Positions 29,580-41,948 of a stretch of DNA of 64,000 bases are shown here, piece after piece. The translations under genes and the position numbers were made by a program. The DNA lies in the NCBI RefSeq assembly GCF_001641265.1, contig NW_020167521.1, positions 62,001 to 126,000 on the forward strand, read 5' to 3'. How positions within the stretch are numbered: position 1 is the first letter of the stretch; each line of letters begins with the position of its first letter. A model generated the notes under the pieces. That model had not been told where the DNA came from. It made no database searches and was given only the letters and a program-made list of their open reading frames with translations. This DNA comes from Pseudogymnoascus destructans (lineage: Eukaryota; Ascomycota; Leotiomycetes; Thelebolales; Thelebolaceae).

Positions 29580-32176
29580 ATGCCCCATAAAAACGATGAA
29601 AGCCAATTAGTGCTAGCTATCCAGGCTATGCAAAGCGACCCAAAGTTACGCCTTCGAGTTGCTGCTAGGATCTATTCTGTGGACCACCGCAAGCTAGGTC
29701 GTCGTCTAGAAGGTGTACCTTCACGACGCGATATCCAAGCCAACTCACGGAAATTAACTAACCTAGAGGAGTCCGTCCTTGTTCAGTATATACTCGACCT
29801 AGCTGCCAAAGGGTTTCCTCCTCGGCTGTCTGTTGTTGAAGATATGGCAAGTCGACTACTTGCAACACGCGACGCGTCACGCGTTGGGTCGCGTTGGGCT
29901 TCAAACTTTGTTAAGCGGCGTGTAGAGCTCCAGACACGCTTTCAGCGCAAATACGACTACCAGAGGGCTAAGTGCGAAGATCCAGAAGTTATTAATGGCT
30001 GGTTTGAGCTTGTGCGTAACACAATTGCGAAATATGGTATCGATGAAGCAGATATCTACAACTTTGATGAGACTGGGTTTATGATGGGCGTTATCTCAAC
30101 TGCTATGGTTGTAACAAGCTCAGACGGGCGGGCAAAAGCAAAGAAGGTACAGCCTGGTAATCGGGAATGGGTTACAGTAATCCAAGGCGTTAGTTCTCAA
30201 GGTTGGGCAGTACCACCATTTATCATTGTTGCAGGCAAAAACCACCTTACATCTTGGTATGAGAATAGTGGATTTTCAAGCGATTGGGTGATTTCTGTTA
30301 CTGAAAATGGCTGGACTACAAACGAGAGAGGCATGGATTGGATTCAGCACTTTGAGAAGCATACAAAGGCCCGGAGTGTTGGTGGTTATCGCTTGTTAGT
30401 CCTTGATGGTCATGAGAGCCACCACTCAGATGAGTTTGAGGAGTACTGCAAGGAACACAACATTATTACGCTTTGTATGCCTGCTCACTCTTCTCATCTA
30501 CTCCAGCCACTTGATGTTGGCTGTTTCGGCCCGTTAAAGCAGGCCTATGGTCGGCAAATTGAAGATATGATTGTAATGGTGGGTGCACCAGATATGAGAA
30601 TCTAGCCACCCAAGGAAGGGATGAATTTACTAAGACAACACACTGTCTTAGGAAACAGAGCCAAAGGGTTGTAGCTTAGACTATTCCACAACGCAGCAAT
30701 CAGGTGTATGATGTGGTGAAGTGGTTTAGACAAGTTGCAACAAATGTTGAGTCTGAGAACTCAGGGGTAAGTCAGAGGTTAGCACCTCACTGACTTTTCA
30801 AAAACAGAGAATAACAAGATCAATGCTTGGAAGCTTGGAAAAGACGTAGAAGTATGTGCTAGTCGATTTACTGTATTGCCTGCTTGCCCTTTCTTAAGGA
30901 AAGGGCAATCCTATTTATGCCAAAGGAGTGTAGTTCTCTCATTTTCCATGACTTTCCATGACTAACCAGGCTTGGTAAATGTATTAGAAATCAAGTGCGA
31001 CCCACAACTAGCTTGCTAATCATGTAGTGAACGTAAGAGAATCCCATAGAACCATCTCTTGGGTTCCTAGCCTATAGGAAGTGAAAAGGAGGTCCAAGGT
31101 CAGAGTACCTATAGACAAATTATGTCATAACTTAACCAATCTTGTGGGTAACTAAGGAGCGATGACGTGTAATGAATCATAGAGGGTTGTAGAAGCTTCT
31201 AGAGCTATCGTTCATGTTCCTAGGCCTCTAGTTGGTAGAGATATGCCATGTGGTAGTATTGGCCCACCCCCTTAAGGAGGAGATTTTCTTAATAACTTGT
31301 TCAATGAGTGTCCAAATGATATGCCGTGATGTATGTAGCATAAACAGATGTAGTAGAAGAGTTTGCAGCAATCGTTGAGTAGTATTGCTTCTGTTGTTGG
31401 TGTGATAAGCCAAGATATGTATGGTGACTTGTAGGTTTGAGGAGGAGATTTCTAAGTTTGCTCTTGAGTTTGATAGCAAACTGAGTGCAACGAATGTCAG
31501 TATGACAATGATGCAGGCTCATATTTCTCATATTACAAAGGATGACTTCTTTCCTGCCTTCCACGCTGCATTTAACACTACAATGACGGAAAGTAACATT
31601 CGAGGCGGGTTCCGAGGGGCAGGGCTTCTTCCATTTGACCCTGAGAGAGTGATATCTACACTTGATCTTAAGTTAAGGACACCAACGCCTCCAAGCTCCC
31701 GCCCAGGTACTGCTCAACCTTGGGTTTCTCAGACACCAAACAACCCAATTGAAGCTATGTCACAGTCTACATTTATTAAAACTCAGATTTCACGCCATCA
31801 AAATAGCTCTCCAACCTCAATCTATGCAGCTGTTGACCAGTTTACAAAGGGTGCATCGCAAATAATGCATCAATTAGCACTGCTAAAGGGAGAGAACCAA
31901 AACCTACGACAGGCAAATGAAGTACTAAGCAAGCGCCGGAGAGCTAGGAAAACACGACTACAGCAAGGAGGATCACTTAGTCAACAAGGGGCGCAAGAGC
32001 TACAGGATGAGAGGGATGTTGTGCAGCAGGTAGAGCAGGAAATAAGGGCAAGCCGTGGTCGGAAGCCAAGGGAAGAAACCCGTGCCCGTCGCTGTGGCAA
32101 GTGTGGAGAGACTGGGCACAATGCGCGCACGTGTCAGATTGTAATAGACACCTCTGAGGAAGAGGACTCCGAGTAG
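29580..32176 (+). pseudogene. Pogo-type DDE transposase, interrupted by LTR
   Basis: The N-terminal half (29580-30571) has a psq-like helix-turn-helix (RLRVAARIYSVDHRKLGRR). It continues with a Tc5/CENP-B-type DNA-binding region (WASNFVKRRVELQTRFQRKY) and the DDE catalytic core: YNFDETGF, LVLDGHESHHSDEF and HLLQPLDVGCFGPLK. The C-terminal part (31513-32176) has a coiled coil and a CCHC-like knuckle CGKCGETGHNARTC. A solo LTR lies between them, inside the segment after GRQIEDM. Removing LTR and one target duplication would leave one continuous 551-codon frame, so this insertion is the only visible lesion. Confidence 0.9.
30572..31507 (-). repeat. Solo gypsy LTR inside the pogo transposase
   Basis: 936 bp in inverse orientation, apparently identical to the LTRs at 15977 and 21770. 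Target duplication ATGAT is at 30567-30571 and 31508-31512, so it came from a genuine integration followed by LTR-LTR recombination. Confidence 0.94.
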
Positions 32177-32236
32177 TTTCAATTGATTTCTAATGTTGTG
32201 GTAGATTTATCGCAATGTTTGTCGTGAGGGTAGATA

Positions 32237-32282
32237 ATTTTGGCGCTTTCGCTTGTTTGGCGCTTTCGCTATACATGTACGT
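32237..32282 (-). repeat. Right terminal inverted repeat of the first pogo-like element
   Basis: 46 bp, inverted copy of 29482-29527, followed by TA. Confidence 0.9.
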
Positions 32283-32284
32283 TA

Positions 32285-33149
32285 CGTTACGTATATATAT
32301 ATGCAATAGTATATGATAAACTCGGCAGCGATCTCAGCGGCGGCAGATCTTCACGCCGATGGCATCTTCTCTCCATGTTCCTGGCGGCGGCTGGCGGCCG
32401 ACGGCACGGAACACCCTGGTTTGGGACTAGCGTGGGTGTAAGTACTAGCGGTACTTTGGTTGGTTGTACTTGGTGGGTGGGCGTGATGAGGCTGCGACGG
32501 CCTGGACGCCCATTTTCGGTGTGGTGAGTCGTATCTTTGGAAGTCACGTTTAGCTTTTTCATAAGGCCAAACTGTACTTCCTGTCTACCTCTGTCCTACC
32601 TTTCTCCAGTACAACAAAGAACAAAGAACACAAGTACCGCCCGTCTAAAGTACGGTACTTCAACCTTCCCTTCCCTTCCCTTCGGCCTCTTCACATATAC
32701 CCTGGATACCAAATATCCTCTTCAGCCTCACTTTCTCCTCATTCAGCGCATAATACACGGGCCGCATACTGTCACTTTGCCTCTTGTCCTTCTATCTACA
32801 TATCGTAGCTTTGCATATCGACTCTGCTGCTGCTCCTGCTCCTGCCGCTAGCTACTGTCGCCATTGATCCTCGTCGATCTCCCGAATCCCCGCGCTTGCA
32901 CATGAGGCGCGGCGACGTATTGTCGATGGGTTGAGCGCCTGACGACAATACCAACTGGGCCTATTGTCGCCGCCACGGCCACGGCCTATCTTCAACACTT
33001 GCCGACGCGGGCAATTGGCGACAATAGGACTTTACCTGGCCATTCACACCCACCCTCCTACCACCGACTCATATATAAGGACGCACCTTCCCTGCGCACC
33101 TCGTCCTGTTGCGGAGATCGCGCAGTCTCAAGGACGCCTTCAATTACAC
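32285..33149. other. Intergenic and promoter region
   Basis: No gene is supported. A pyrimidine stretch with CCTTCCCTTCCCTTCCC lies near 32668-32687. The open frame upstream of 33150 (from 32964) is probably untranslated leader of the following gene. Confidence 0.45.
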
Positions 33150-35859
33150 ATGGATCAATTGCAAAGCTCAACGCTCCTCCAGCCACCACCGCAGTCGACC
33201 ACCAGACCAACACCAGCCACGAAGCTGCATGAGCTCCCCAACACAAACATGAGCGACGCCAGGACTCCCAACGGCGACTCCAACATCTCCCCCACGATGG
33301 AAGCTATCAACGGCGCGATCGACAGACTCAAGAGCAAGTTCCTACCACCGATACCGCACCTCCTCTACGTCCCAACCAGCGATCCATACCGCGGCTCGCG
33401 CCCGTGGGAAACGCACCGCAACTCACCCTTCGAAGCCTACGAATACGACGACCTGCAGTACATGACGCTCGTCACCGGCGACAATCGCGGCGTTGCTCGC
33501 CCGCGCGGCGGCTGGGAGGACGAGATCAACTCGCGCTCGCCGTATAATGTGTCGCGTTCGCGCAGCGGCACGGCCACGCCGCAGCAGGGCGAGCGGGGCG
33601 GTGCGAAGCCGCGGAGTAGGATCACGCTCGCTGATTATAGGAGCGGGAAGCGCGTGCCGAAACCTTCGTCTGAGTCGCAGCAGCCTGCTGGCGAGTCGAG
33701 TAGGGACAAAGATAATGTGAAGGTGGCTATTAAGTCGGAGCCAGCGAAGGCTGCGCAGAATGGAGCCGTACAGTATGTGATCGGGGATCTGATATGTTTG
33801 TCGCATTTGTATGCTAATTAGTATTTTTAGTTCCTCAGATGGTAGGCGCTCTGGTGCTGTCAAGAACGAAGATGCGCCCAGGCCAAGCGACTCGCGCCTG
33901 CCTCAATCGAAGCCCGCTGCTCCCCAAGCCAAGGATAATGATCGCCATGCGCCTCCACCAAAGGCAAGGGAGCAACAAAACACAACTCCTAAACCTACAT
34001 CAATGAAGCAAGGAATGTCACGCCCACTCCCTCATAAACCGGCAGAGTCGAACCATGCGCCCAAGAGGCCGCTCGAAAAGCCCGAGCAGTCGCAGCCGGA
34101 GAAGCGCCTAAAGGTTGAGCCAAAACATACGCCGAGTGGAGCTGCGAAGGGACATCAGAGGAATACGTCTGATCCCCTGTCCAGACTCTTTGGGACGGCT
34201 CCGAAGTCGAAACCCTCAAATCCGAAGCAGTCGCAGCCGACGAGCGTTGACAATACTCAAACAACGAGGGTGGATGATAAGAAGGCTCCGGAGCGTGGGC
34301 CTGCGTCCGGGAGCAAGGCGAAGGATACACAATCTGCCACGAGAGTCCCTGAAATGCCTAAGCTTTTGTCGCCGCTGCCGGAATACCTTACGAGTCCGAC
34401 CCTGGTTAGTTTCAGCTCGGGACATGGAGTTGAGAAGTCGAGCAATAATGGCCGCCATAGCCCTTCAACTATGAAGGCGGAATCTTCATCAGCAAAGAGA
34501 AAGGAACAGAGTAAGAAAACATCGCCTTTCCGTTTGCCGGAACTGCTCCCGAGGGAACTACCGCCTAATGTCGAGGAATTACTGGCCAAGAGCAAACAAC
34601 CGCCGACCAGGAAACTCGATACTGTCCAAGCTCGCCATGAGAAGAGTCGCAACCCTGATACTCCCGGCGTGGCGAGAAAGGCACCCAAACTTAGTGCGGC
34701 AGAGAAGCGACGTGCATCTAAAGCTTCTGACACTTCTCCTCCTGAGATCACCTATGAGCCGTCACGGCAAACCGTCAAGCTGAAGTACAAGAAGAGCATG
34801 ACAAAAGACATACAGCGCATCCTCAAAATGAAGCCAATGCCAAACAGAGCCGTACTTGAATTGGCTGACGGCATCGTTCCCGAGAAGCCGGCCGTATCAA
34901 AGGCGAGGGCAGCCGAGAGCAAACGGCCGCGCCCCGTACCCGATGAGCAACCCGAGCTATCGATAAAGCGAGCGAAGGTCCCTGCGAAAATCGACTCCGA
35001 TAAAGCTGCCACTGGTCAATTACTCCCGCCGTTTAAATCCCCAGGCCAGCCTCCGACTTCTGGAAAGAAGCTTCCGAGCGCGAGCAAAGTTACACCAAAG
35101 AAGGGTGACGCCATGAAGAGCGTTGCGATGCGTCGCGTCGACTCTGCGGATGACAACACCCTCACCCCGAAGACGGGCGCCACCTCTACGCCCGCCAGCA
35201 TGGAGAAGCCGAGGCAGAACGGCGGCGACAAATCCGCAGAGGTGGACCGCTGCCGTGCTGCGAACATGAAGTACTCCGAGATGGGAAAGACGCTCAAGCG
35301 CAAGCGCGACGTGTACATCCACTCCAAGGAGAACCAACTGGCGACCCTCGCAGGGGCGGAATCACTACTGGCATACCTCGTCGCCTTCGACGCCTTCGAC
35401 ACCCAGTACCGCAAGATGGGGCGACCCAACACAGGCGACAACTGGCTCTCCCTGTTCCCGCTACTGCAGGCGAACCACGACCACGGGAAGATGCACCTAC
35501 ATCTGGACATTGTGATCCTTTTGATCGGCGGGGTAGCGACGAACGCGCTACTGGCCGTGCACAATCAGCGCTTTGCGAAGGAGACGCCGAGTAATTCCCC
35601 CGACTACTTGAGGTTCCGCGACGCGATGAGCGAGAATATCCGCCGTAGCCGGGAGTTCTGGGCGCAGTACCATATGGCGTGCGAGGAGGTTGCGTCGAGG
35701 GAGCCGGAGGCTGTGCGCGAGGGAGGGGGGATGGCATTTGTGTGTGCGCCGGGTGGGCAGGCGTTACCGGTTAAGACGGTGAAGGTGGAGGCGGCGAGGA
35801 TGCTGAGGGAGTATGTTAAGAAGCATAAGTTGGAGTGGGAGATGCAGGTTGACTTTTAG
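33150..35859 (+). CDS. Uncharacterised basic, probably nuclear fungal protein
   Basis: Exons 33150-33772 and 33831-35859 join through a 58-nt intron (GTATGT donor, GCTAAT branch, TTTTAG acceptor), giving 883 residues. A second in-frame ATG (MSDARTPNGD, 33249) could also be the start. Near the N-terminus are SKFLPPIPHLLYVPTSDPY and RSRITLADYRSGKRVP, short conserved-looking islands. A long Lys/Pro/Ser-rich disordered stretch with many basic clusters follows (about residues 215-680). The last 200 residues look helical and globular: YSEMGKTLKRKRD, ATLAGAESLLAYLVAFDAFD, LDIVILLIGGVATNAL. I do not recognise the family; basic patches suggest nuclear location. No catalytic motif is seen. Confidence 0.75.
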
Positions 35860-36688
35860 GGAGGGGGTATGGCAGCTGGGGCGAAACTGTTTTATGGACG
35901 GCGTTGGCGAGAAAAATGGAGGGGCGAATTTGGAGGACGGAGGGGGGGTAAATAAAGATTGACGGATGATGGCGTTTTTTTTATGGTGGTGAGTTTATAT
36001 TTTAACGATACCCGATATACCCCGGACAGAGGAGGATTTCGACGGCGAAGATGAAGGGGTTGATTGACTTTTGGCGGCGAGTGGACTTGGTAGGTTGTGG
36101 TGGTGATGGGGGACGACGAGGATGAGATGATAATATGTGAACTGAGGAGGATGGGTGGATTGCATGTCTAGCACGGTGGAGGTGTAGAGCATGAAATACG
36201 TACGTATTTTGAGCCTTGCGTGCTGTAGAGCGACCATAGAAGCAAATGGCCATTGAATTAATTACTTCGTCTTCATGGTCATGGTGTAGTGTTCCTCAGA
36301 GTTGCATCTCGAGACCGTGCCTGACTGTCCACATTTGACGACCTAAGATAGCCAGTATAGCCGTATATTCCACCATCTACCTATTCTTCGTGCGTATTAA
36401 TTCCCAAAATACCCTCATCATCAGTAACTCCCCATAAACCGTTGATAGACAGACGGGCTGCTATCACGTGCACACCCGCCATCCCCTGAATGCTTGGCGC
36501 GTCGCCGCGACCCGCGTCCACGGCTGTGGAATTTCCTCAGCCTCGCCTACACGCGTCTACACCAGCGACGAGGCCAAACAGACCAGGCTTAATCACCACG
36601 CAGCGAAAGCACCAACGATACGATTACAATACAGGGCAGGCAGGCACAGCGGAGTGTGATTATATTTTTAGTAGCGGGGTTGGAAAAG
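35860..36688. other. Intergenic region before ORC5
   Basis: No gene is supported. The first 150 bases are the 3' flank of the preceding gene. Several small frames on both strands near 36000-36250 and 36470-36660 have no domain. Confidence 0.45.
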
Positions 36689-38329
36689 ATGTCTACCTTT
36701 GCGCTACCGCGCGAGGCGCTGGGGAGGTTGGCGGAGGAGATGCCGGAGAGGTCGAAGCAGATCGCTGCGCTGGGGGCGCTGGTGGGTGTGAGTTCCCCTC
36801 CTTCTTGTGGTGTTTGGTGTATAATTGGGGATATGAGCTGACCGATGTAGCCGCTCTGTGCGCAGCCGAGGAATATAGTAGTCTACGGCCTCGCAGCAAC
36901 GGGGAAGAGTGCCGTCGTCGGCGGTGTGCTGGGCGCATTGTCGACGGGTGAGGTGTCTGGGGGGAATGGGTTGAGGTACGCGATTGTGAGGAGTAAGGAG
37001 TGTATTACTGGACGACATCTACTGGAGCGGACAGTGTGTGCGGTGGCTGCCGCGGTAGATTGGGAAGAGGGCGCAGGCCGGTGCGAGAACCTCGCGCAGT
37101 TGGCTGTATTGCTTGGGAAGATGCTAGAGGGCCGTAAGGGACGGTTCGTGCTAGTATTCGATGGTGTGGATAAGCAGAGGGATGCGCCGCCGACGTTGGT
37201 GCCTGCGCTGGCGAGGTTGGGGGAGGTGGTGAGTTTTCTTTCCCTACTCTGGGGGGGCAGTTGAGGGCGGAGCTGACGTGTGAAGAACGCGAATCTGACG
37301 ACGGTTTTTGTGGTTACGTCGCCGAGACCGCATTTTTTGCATAATCCGGGGGCGCCGCATGTACATTTTCCAAGCTATACGAAGGCGGAGGCTGTGGCTA
37401 TCGTCTCGCGGTCTGTGCCGTCGATATATCCTTCCTCGCCTTTAGAACCGACGTCCGTATCCGACGGCGATAACGTGGCAATCGAGGGCGGAGATAACAA
37501 CGTAGGTGCCCGCCCAACAGCAAAAGAGACAGCAGATCTCTATTCCCGCTTCCTCTCCGCCGTCTGGGATACCTTCGGCAAGTACGCTGGACGCGACATC
37601 CTCTCCTTTCGTCGCATTGCGCTCACACTCTGGCCGCGCTTCACCGCTCCAATACGGGCTGGCGTCTACGGCCCAAGAGAGTTTCAGCGACTTCTCACAT
37701 CTCAACGCCCCCTCTTCCGAGACGAATCCGTCCTCCTCCCCTCCGTCGTCACCACATCCCTCGCTCTCTCACCATCCACCACCCCCTCACAACCCCAACT
37801 CCCCACTCCCACAATAAGCAAACCAGCCGCCACCTCCCTCGCAACCAAACACGCCCTCACCACCCCACCCCTCCCCTATACATCCCGCATCCTCCTAATA
37901 GCCGCCTACCTCGCCTCCTACACCCCCGCCCGCCTCGACCCCCTCCTCTTCGCCAAGTCCTCCGCCCCCACCAAGAAGCGCCGCAAGAACCTCGGCGGCG
38001 CCGCCACAAAGCCCCGTCCCGGGACCGCGGCGCGGCGGAAGCTAAATCGCAAGCTTCTCGGGCCGCAGGCATTCGTGATGGAGAGGTGTCTTGCGATTTT
38101 CTGGGCGCTGAGGGAGGAGGCGAATGGGGCGGGGAGGGCGGAGACGGGGGGGGCGGATATTTTGGCTGCGGTGGCGGCGTTGGGGAGTCTGAGGTTGTTG
38201 GGGAAGACGAGTAGGGTTGCGGATCCGTTGGAGGGGGGGTGTAAGTGGAAGGTTAATGTTGGGTGGGAGGTTGTGAGGGTGGTGGGGAGGAGTGTGGGGA
38301 TTGAAGTTGAGGAGTGGATTATTGAGTAG
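36689..38329 (+). CDS. ORC5: Origin recognition complex subunit 5
   Basis: ORC5 is an AAA+ ATPase-like subunit of the complex that marks replication origins and loads MCM with Cdc6 and Cdt1. Three exons, 36689-36787, 36866 to about 37228, and 37286-38329, are joined by short introns with GTGAGT donors and CTGAC branch points. They give about 501 residues, close to the yeast 479. Walker A reads VVYGLAATGKSAVV. Walker B-like RFVLVFDGVDK follows, then TTVFVVTSPRPHFL and PHVHFPSYTKAEAVAIV (sensor and lid). The C-terminal ORC5 domain has LPYTSRILLIAAYLASYTPARLD, KLLGPQAFVMERCLAIFWAL and a winged-helix-like end. A Ser/Thr/Pro linker with poly-C DNA lies at about 37740-37880. Confidence 0.92.
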
Positions 38330-38876
38330 ATGAGGGAGGATAGGGATTGAGGGCTTATGGAAGTGCTCCGTTATACTCCAACTCAGTGCAGAGTTGTTGG
38401 TGGTAGCCCATGGACAGGCAATGGTGGGAAAAGCACCTAAATAATAAACTACAGATACTAGTGCCACTTAAAGGCTAAGGGACAGAGAGACTGTGTATCA
38501 CGGCCACCAAGAGGGTTAGAACAACCGACAAAGATTATTGTTGTTTAGGTTATTTACAGGAACTGCAAATAAAACATAATTAGACTGTTAATATCTTAGA
38601 AGCTCTCAAATATAGCTATCAATTCTCAATTATTTTAGGCGGGCAGTAGTACGAGCAAATCGCCACACCATGCCATTTCCTATCCCAGCCATATAGATGA
38701 AAGCAACTTTAATACAGCCCAATACCTTCTCATGCCCCGTATAGCCATCCACCTTGGTATCATAAAATCATTCCCCCTCAAACGCCTATAATACAGAAAA
38801 TCTCCCTCGGATACAAGTAGCGCCACGCTTCCCCAACAGAAGGTACAAAAACAAAGCAAACCCGTCGTCGTTGCAA
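38330..38876. other. Convergent 3' flanks of ORC5 and SUZ12
   Basis: AT-rich DNA with no supported gene. Short frames at 38680-38880 and 38042-38467 on the minus strand lack any domain. Confidence 0.5.
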
Positions 38877-41800
38877 TCAAGCAGAAAGATCCATTCGATC
38901 CAGCTGAGTTTCGACGTTCAGTCCCAACCCCTCGGCAGCACAGTCACGGCAGTACCAGGGTTTACCCCGTGGTGGCGGGTCCGGGACACAGCGGCGGTGG
39001 AAGGTTCTTGCTATACAGTACTGGTGGTATGTTAGTAGTGAACAAAAGAGATGCAGGACGGCCACAAATTAGGTTCTTACTTCAGCTGCGCACATCACTG
39101 ATCCACCAGGCATTGCGTAGCCGCCACACTCACACTCGCCTAAAGCTCGAACATTGCGTGGTCGGGGCGGGTTGAGTGGGTCGGGTGTGATCACGAATGG
39201 TGCGGATGCGCGTTTTACATGTGCTGCGGCTTCTTTTCCCTTTCCCTTATTATGAGGATCTGTTTGGGATCCTGACGACAGGTTATCAGCAACAGCTGCA
39301 TCTGGCATGTCCTCATCAGAAAGGTAGGCACTCTCCATCGTCTCTAGGTAGGTGAGAATATTCTCGCGGATCTTCAGAGTGATCTTCTCCGTCCATTGTA
39401 GTTCCTGGAGGTGCTTCTTGGCCCACTGGAAGCGCTGAATTTCCTCGAAGAACCACGCGGTATTATCTCCTATGAAGGAGAGCATTAGTTGCTCTAGGGA
39501 TTTTGTCTCATCTGGAGCCGCCTTGAAGTCCTTTTCAAAGCCGTTGAAAAAGCGGACATACTCGGACTCGGCCTCAGTAGTCGGAAGTGGAAGATTTGAC
39601 TTGTAAAAAATGTTGTCCAATGCCGGTATATCTCGTCTCGAAGTACGGCCGTAGTAGCCAAGGAAGAGTCGAAGCATAGCGACGGGTTCACCGTTCGATA
39701 CGTGCGCGCTGCGACCGCTTCGTAAAGTCTTTGAGACACGGAGGAACTTTTCAAGAGATTTTGGTTTGCTATCTTTCACGTACCTATCCCACGGCTCTAT
39801 CAATGCCCGCTCTTCGCGCGCTATTGCAGATAATTTGCTGGCCTGTCTTGCTTTTCGAGGAGAGATGCGCTCGGTCTGAAACATCTCTAGGCATTCCCAT
39901 AGACACTCATCTTCGATCCTGCCACTCATTTTGAGGGTAGTAAGATGTTTCAGTAGTTCTTTCTTGCGGCATTGTTCCTCGTCGAACCACTGACGGTTAA
40001 CCTTGATAAACTCCTTGAGAATCTCGGGCATAAATATCTTCGACGTTGATTTCTGGCCAAATATGAAAGGGTCCCAGCGATTTATGAACTCCTTCTCTGC
40101 GGGGGTCATGTCACTGATATTGTTAATCAATTCCTCCTGTTTTCTGATCCGCCAGTCGTGACAGACAGTCGATGGTGGCAGTGGTTCTCCAGGTTTGAGC
40201 ATCCTTTTCGTAGCGATATCATATAGTGGCTTCGCAGTTTTGGGGACAACAAGCTTGGGCGTTCCATCGTCGTCATCTTCGTCAACAATGACGCTGCGGG
40301 AGTTCTGAACTCGAGTCCGTTTTCGTGGCTCAATGGGCTCATCAGAATCAGATACGGCATCCGGCGTTGTATTTGGTGAACTTGTCTTCGATTGAGGCTC
40401 GGAGACAGAAGCTGATATAGAAGGGTCTCGTGCAGGTAGTTGCCTAGGGTTGGAAAGGTTTTGCGCAAAAGGTGGCTTAGGTGTCGGAAGGGGATTGGTT
40501 GCGATGCTATCTGAGGATGAAAGGTCGTCTTCAAAGTCAAAGATACTCCTCATGATTGCGACTTCTGGCACTTTGTTGACTGTTGCATCTGGGTCAACTG
40601 ATGGAGCATTATTGACCGGTGAACCGACGCTGACTGGAGTGTTGACTTGAGATAGAGTTGTTGGTGCTTTGTTGACTTGTGCATCTGTGCCAACTGATGT
40701 AGCGTTATTAACTGGTGAACCAACGCTGACTGGTGAATTACAGCGGATCTGAATGTCGACCTTGGGCAGTATTGTTGATTCTCCATGAGAAACTGTGATA
40801 ACAAAATCTTTTTTGTCACTTGTTGATTTCGTGAGGGTGAATTTAAATTGAGTGTGACTTGCACGGAGATGGTGCTGGAGAGCTTTGACTGAACGAAGTT
40901 TGGCGAGGCAAATACCACAAGAATAGTCGTTCATTCTAGACTCTGAAGGCACATAGGCAGGCGTTTGGTCGCCAAGTTCAATTTTCCACACAAAATTTGG
41001 CTTGGAGGACGTTTGTAGTTTCTTGCTCTCCGGTTGAGTAACCTCTGGCGTCTCCCATTTGGCATCAAGCGCGAGCTGGTATTGTGTCGTTTGACGATCA
41101 GGTCCAAGTTTGATTTTCAGAGGCATTTTCATAGATAGTGACTCCAAAGGTAGCAACTCCGTCTTCGTGACCATTTTTAGATCCCTTTTGTTAGAAATAC
41201 CATGCCTCAGCTGCTTGCCAATAGGGCTACCCTGAGAAATCTCACAGTCAAGTCCCAATGGAGGCCATGGTCCTATGCGAACAGTTGAAAAACTGACATG
41301 GCAAAAGTACTTCTCTGCCAGGCCATATTCTCCCTCGTCGAGAGGCTCATCAGAATCATCTTCCGAATCTGATATCTCGCTAGGCGAATCGACTGAGGGC
41401 CCCTTTAACTTTTCGGCGGGGGGCTTGGGAACATAGAGCTCCCTAATAGGAACTACGAACGATCGAGGTAGGTTAATCTCGGTTTCTGGATGCCCTGTTG
41501 CTGGGTTCCAGGCCGTGCGTATCTCGCCTTCTTGGGAGATGTGGAGAAGTTCTTCGTGGATATCTGTCAAAGTCCCATTCTGGCACTCGCTCGTGGGATG
41601 GTATATCTGCATAGAACAGCGGGCCTTTACCGGGACACCATCTAGACGACGAGGGATAAGAGATTCATGCTTGTCTCCATACTTGTCCAAGATACCGCTG
41701 AAAGTAATTGCGAGTGAGTGTGGCTCTTCAAGCCTATCGGGGGCAGGGTGATCTTTCTGAGCAAGCTTGCTCTCCTTCAGTTTCTTGGCCAAGTCCAAGC

Positions 41801-41948
41801 CAACAATTCCTATCCGCTGCCGCTTCGACGCCCGTGGGTTCTCCCGACTCGCCAGCCGTTTGGGGTTCTGAGGCGACTCCTGACGTGAAACAAGTGATCC
41901 CATGTCACGATTGGATTTATCCAGGTTCGCTGCATCTATGCAGTCCAT
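38877..41948 (-). CDS. SUZ12: Polycomb protein SUZ12 with C-terminal PHD finger
   Basis: SUZ12 is a core scaffold of Polycomb repressive complex 2, which methylates H3 Lys27 through the EZH2-type subunit. Exon 41948-39081 and exon 39020-38877 join through a 60-nt intron (GTAAGA donor, CTAAC branch, CACCAG acceptor), giving 1003 residues. A single C2H2 finger (CGICLAKLRSVKALQHHLRASH, near residue 340) and a VEFS box (WDPFIFGQKSTSKIF onward, about residues 620-840, with VNRQWFDEE) are diagnostic. The last 65 residues carry a full C4HC3 PHD set: Cys939, 941, 953, 958, His964, Cys967, 980 and 983. The intron falls between the third and fourth ligand. Metazoan SUZ12 lacks a PHD finger. Acidic and Ser/Thr-rich linkers include a 32-residue tandem repeat. 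Confidence 0.92.
40571..40745 (-). repeat. 96-bp tandem repeat inside SUZ12 coding DNA
   Basis: Two diverged copies with period 96 bp (from 40571 and from 40667), each encoding a segment with VSVGSPVNNA and then VNK. A period divisible by three keeps the frame. Confidence 0.8.

Larger units (their letters stand above)
29482..32282 (+). mobile_element. Pogo/Fot1-like DNA transposon interrupted by a solo gypsy LTR
   Basis: 46-bp terminal inverted repeats (29482-29527 and 32237-32282) begin ACGTACATGTATAGCG and are flanked by TA target duplications (29480-29481 and 32283-32284). Each contains two copies of AGCGAAAGCGCCAAA, likely transposase-binding sites. The element encodes one transposase on the plus strand. 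Without the 936-bp LTR and one ATGAT it would be 1860 bp, close to the 1876-bp second element at 61644-63519. Confidence 0.9.

Noticed and set aside
29470..32295. Palindromic target site for the first pogo-like element
   Set aside because: If the element began at TAGCGAAAG, the flanks would form a long palindrome. The second element begins ACGTA next to TA, and the same choice here (ACGTACATG next to TA) explains the flank as part of a 46-bp terminal repeat.
36704..37018. Minus-strand open frames over ORC5 exons
   Set aside because: They are antisense shadows in GC-rich coding DNA; the plus strand has Walker motifs and matching splice sites.
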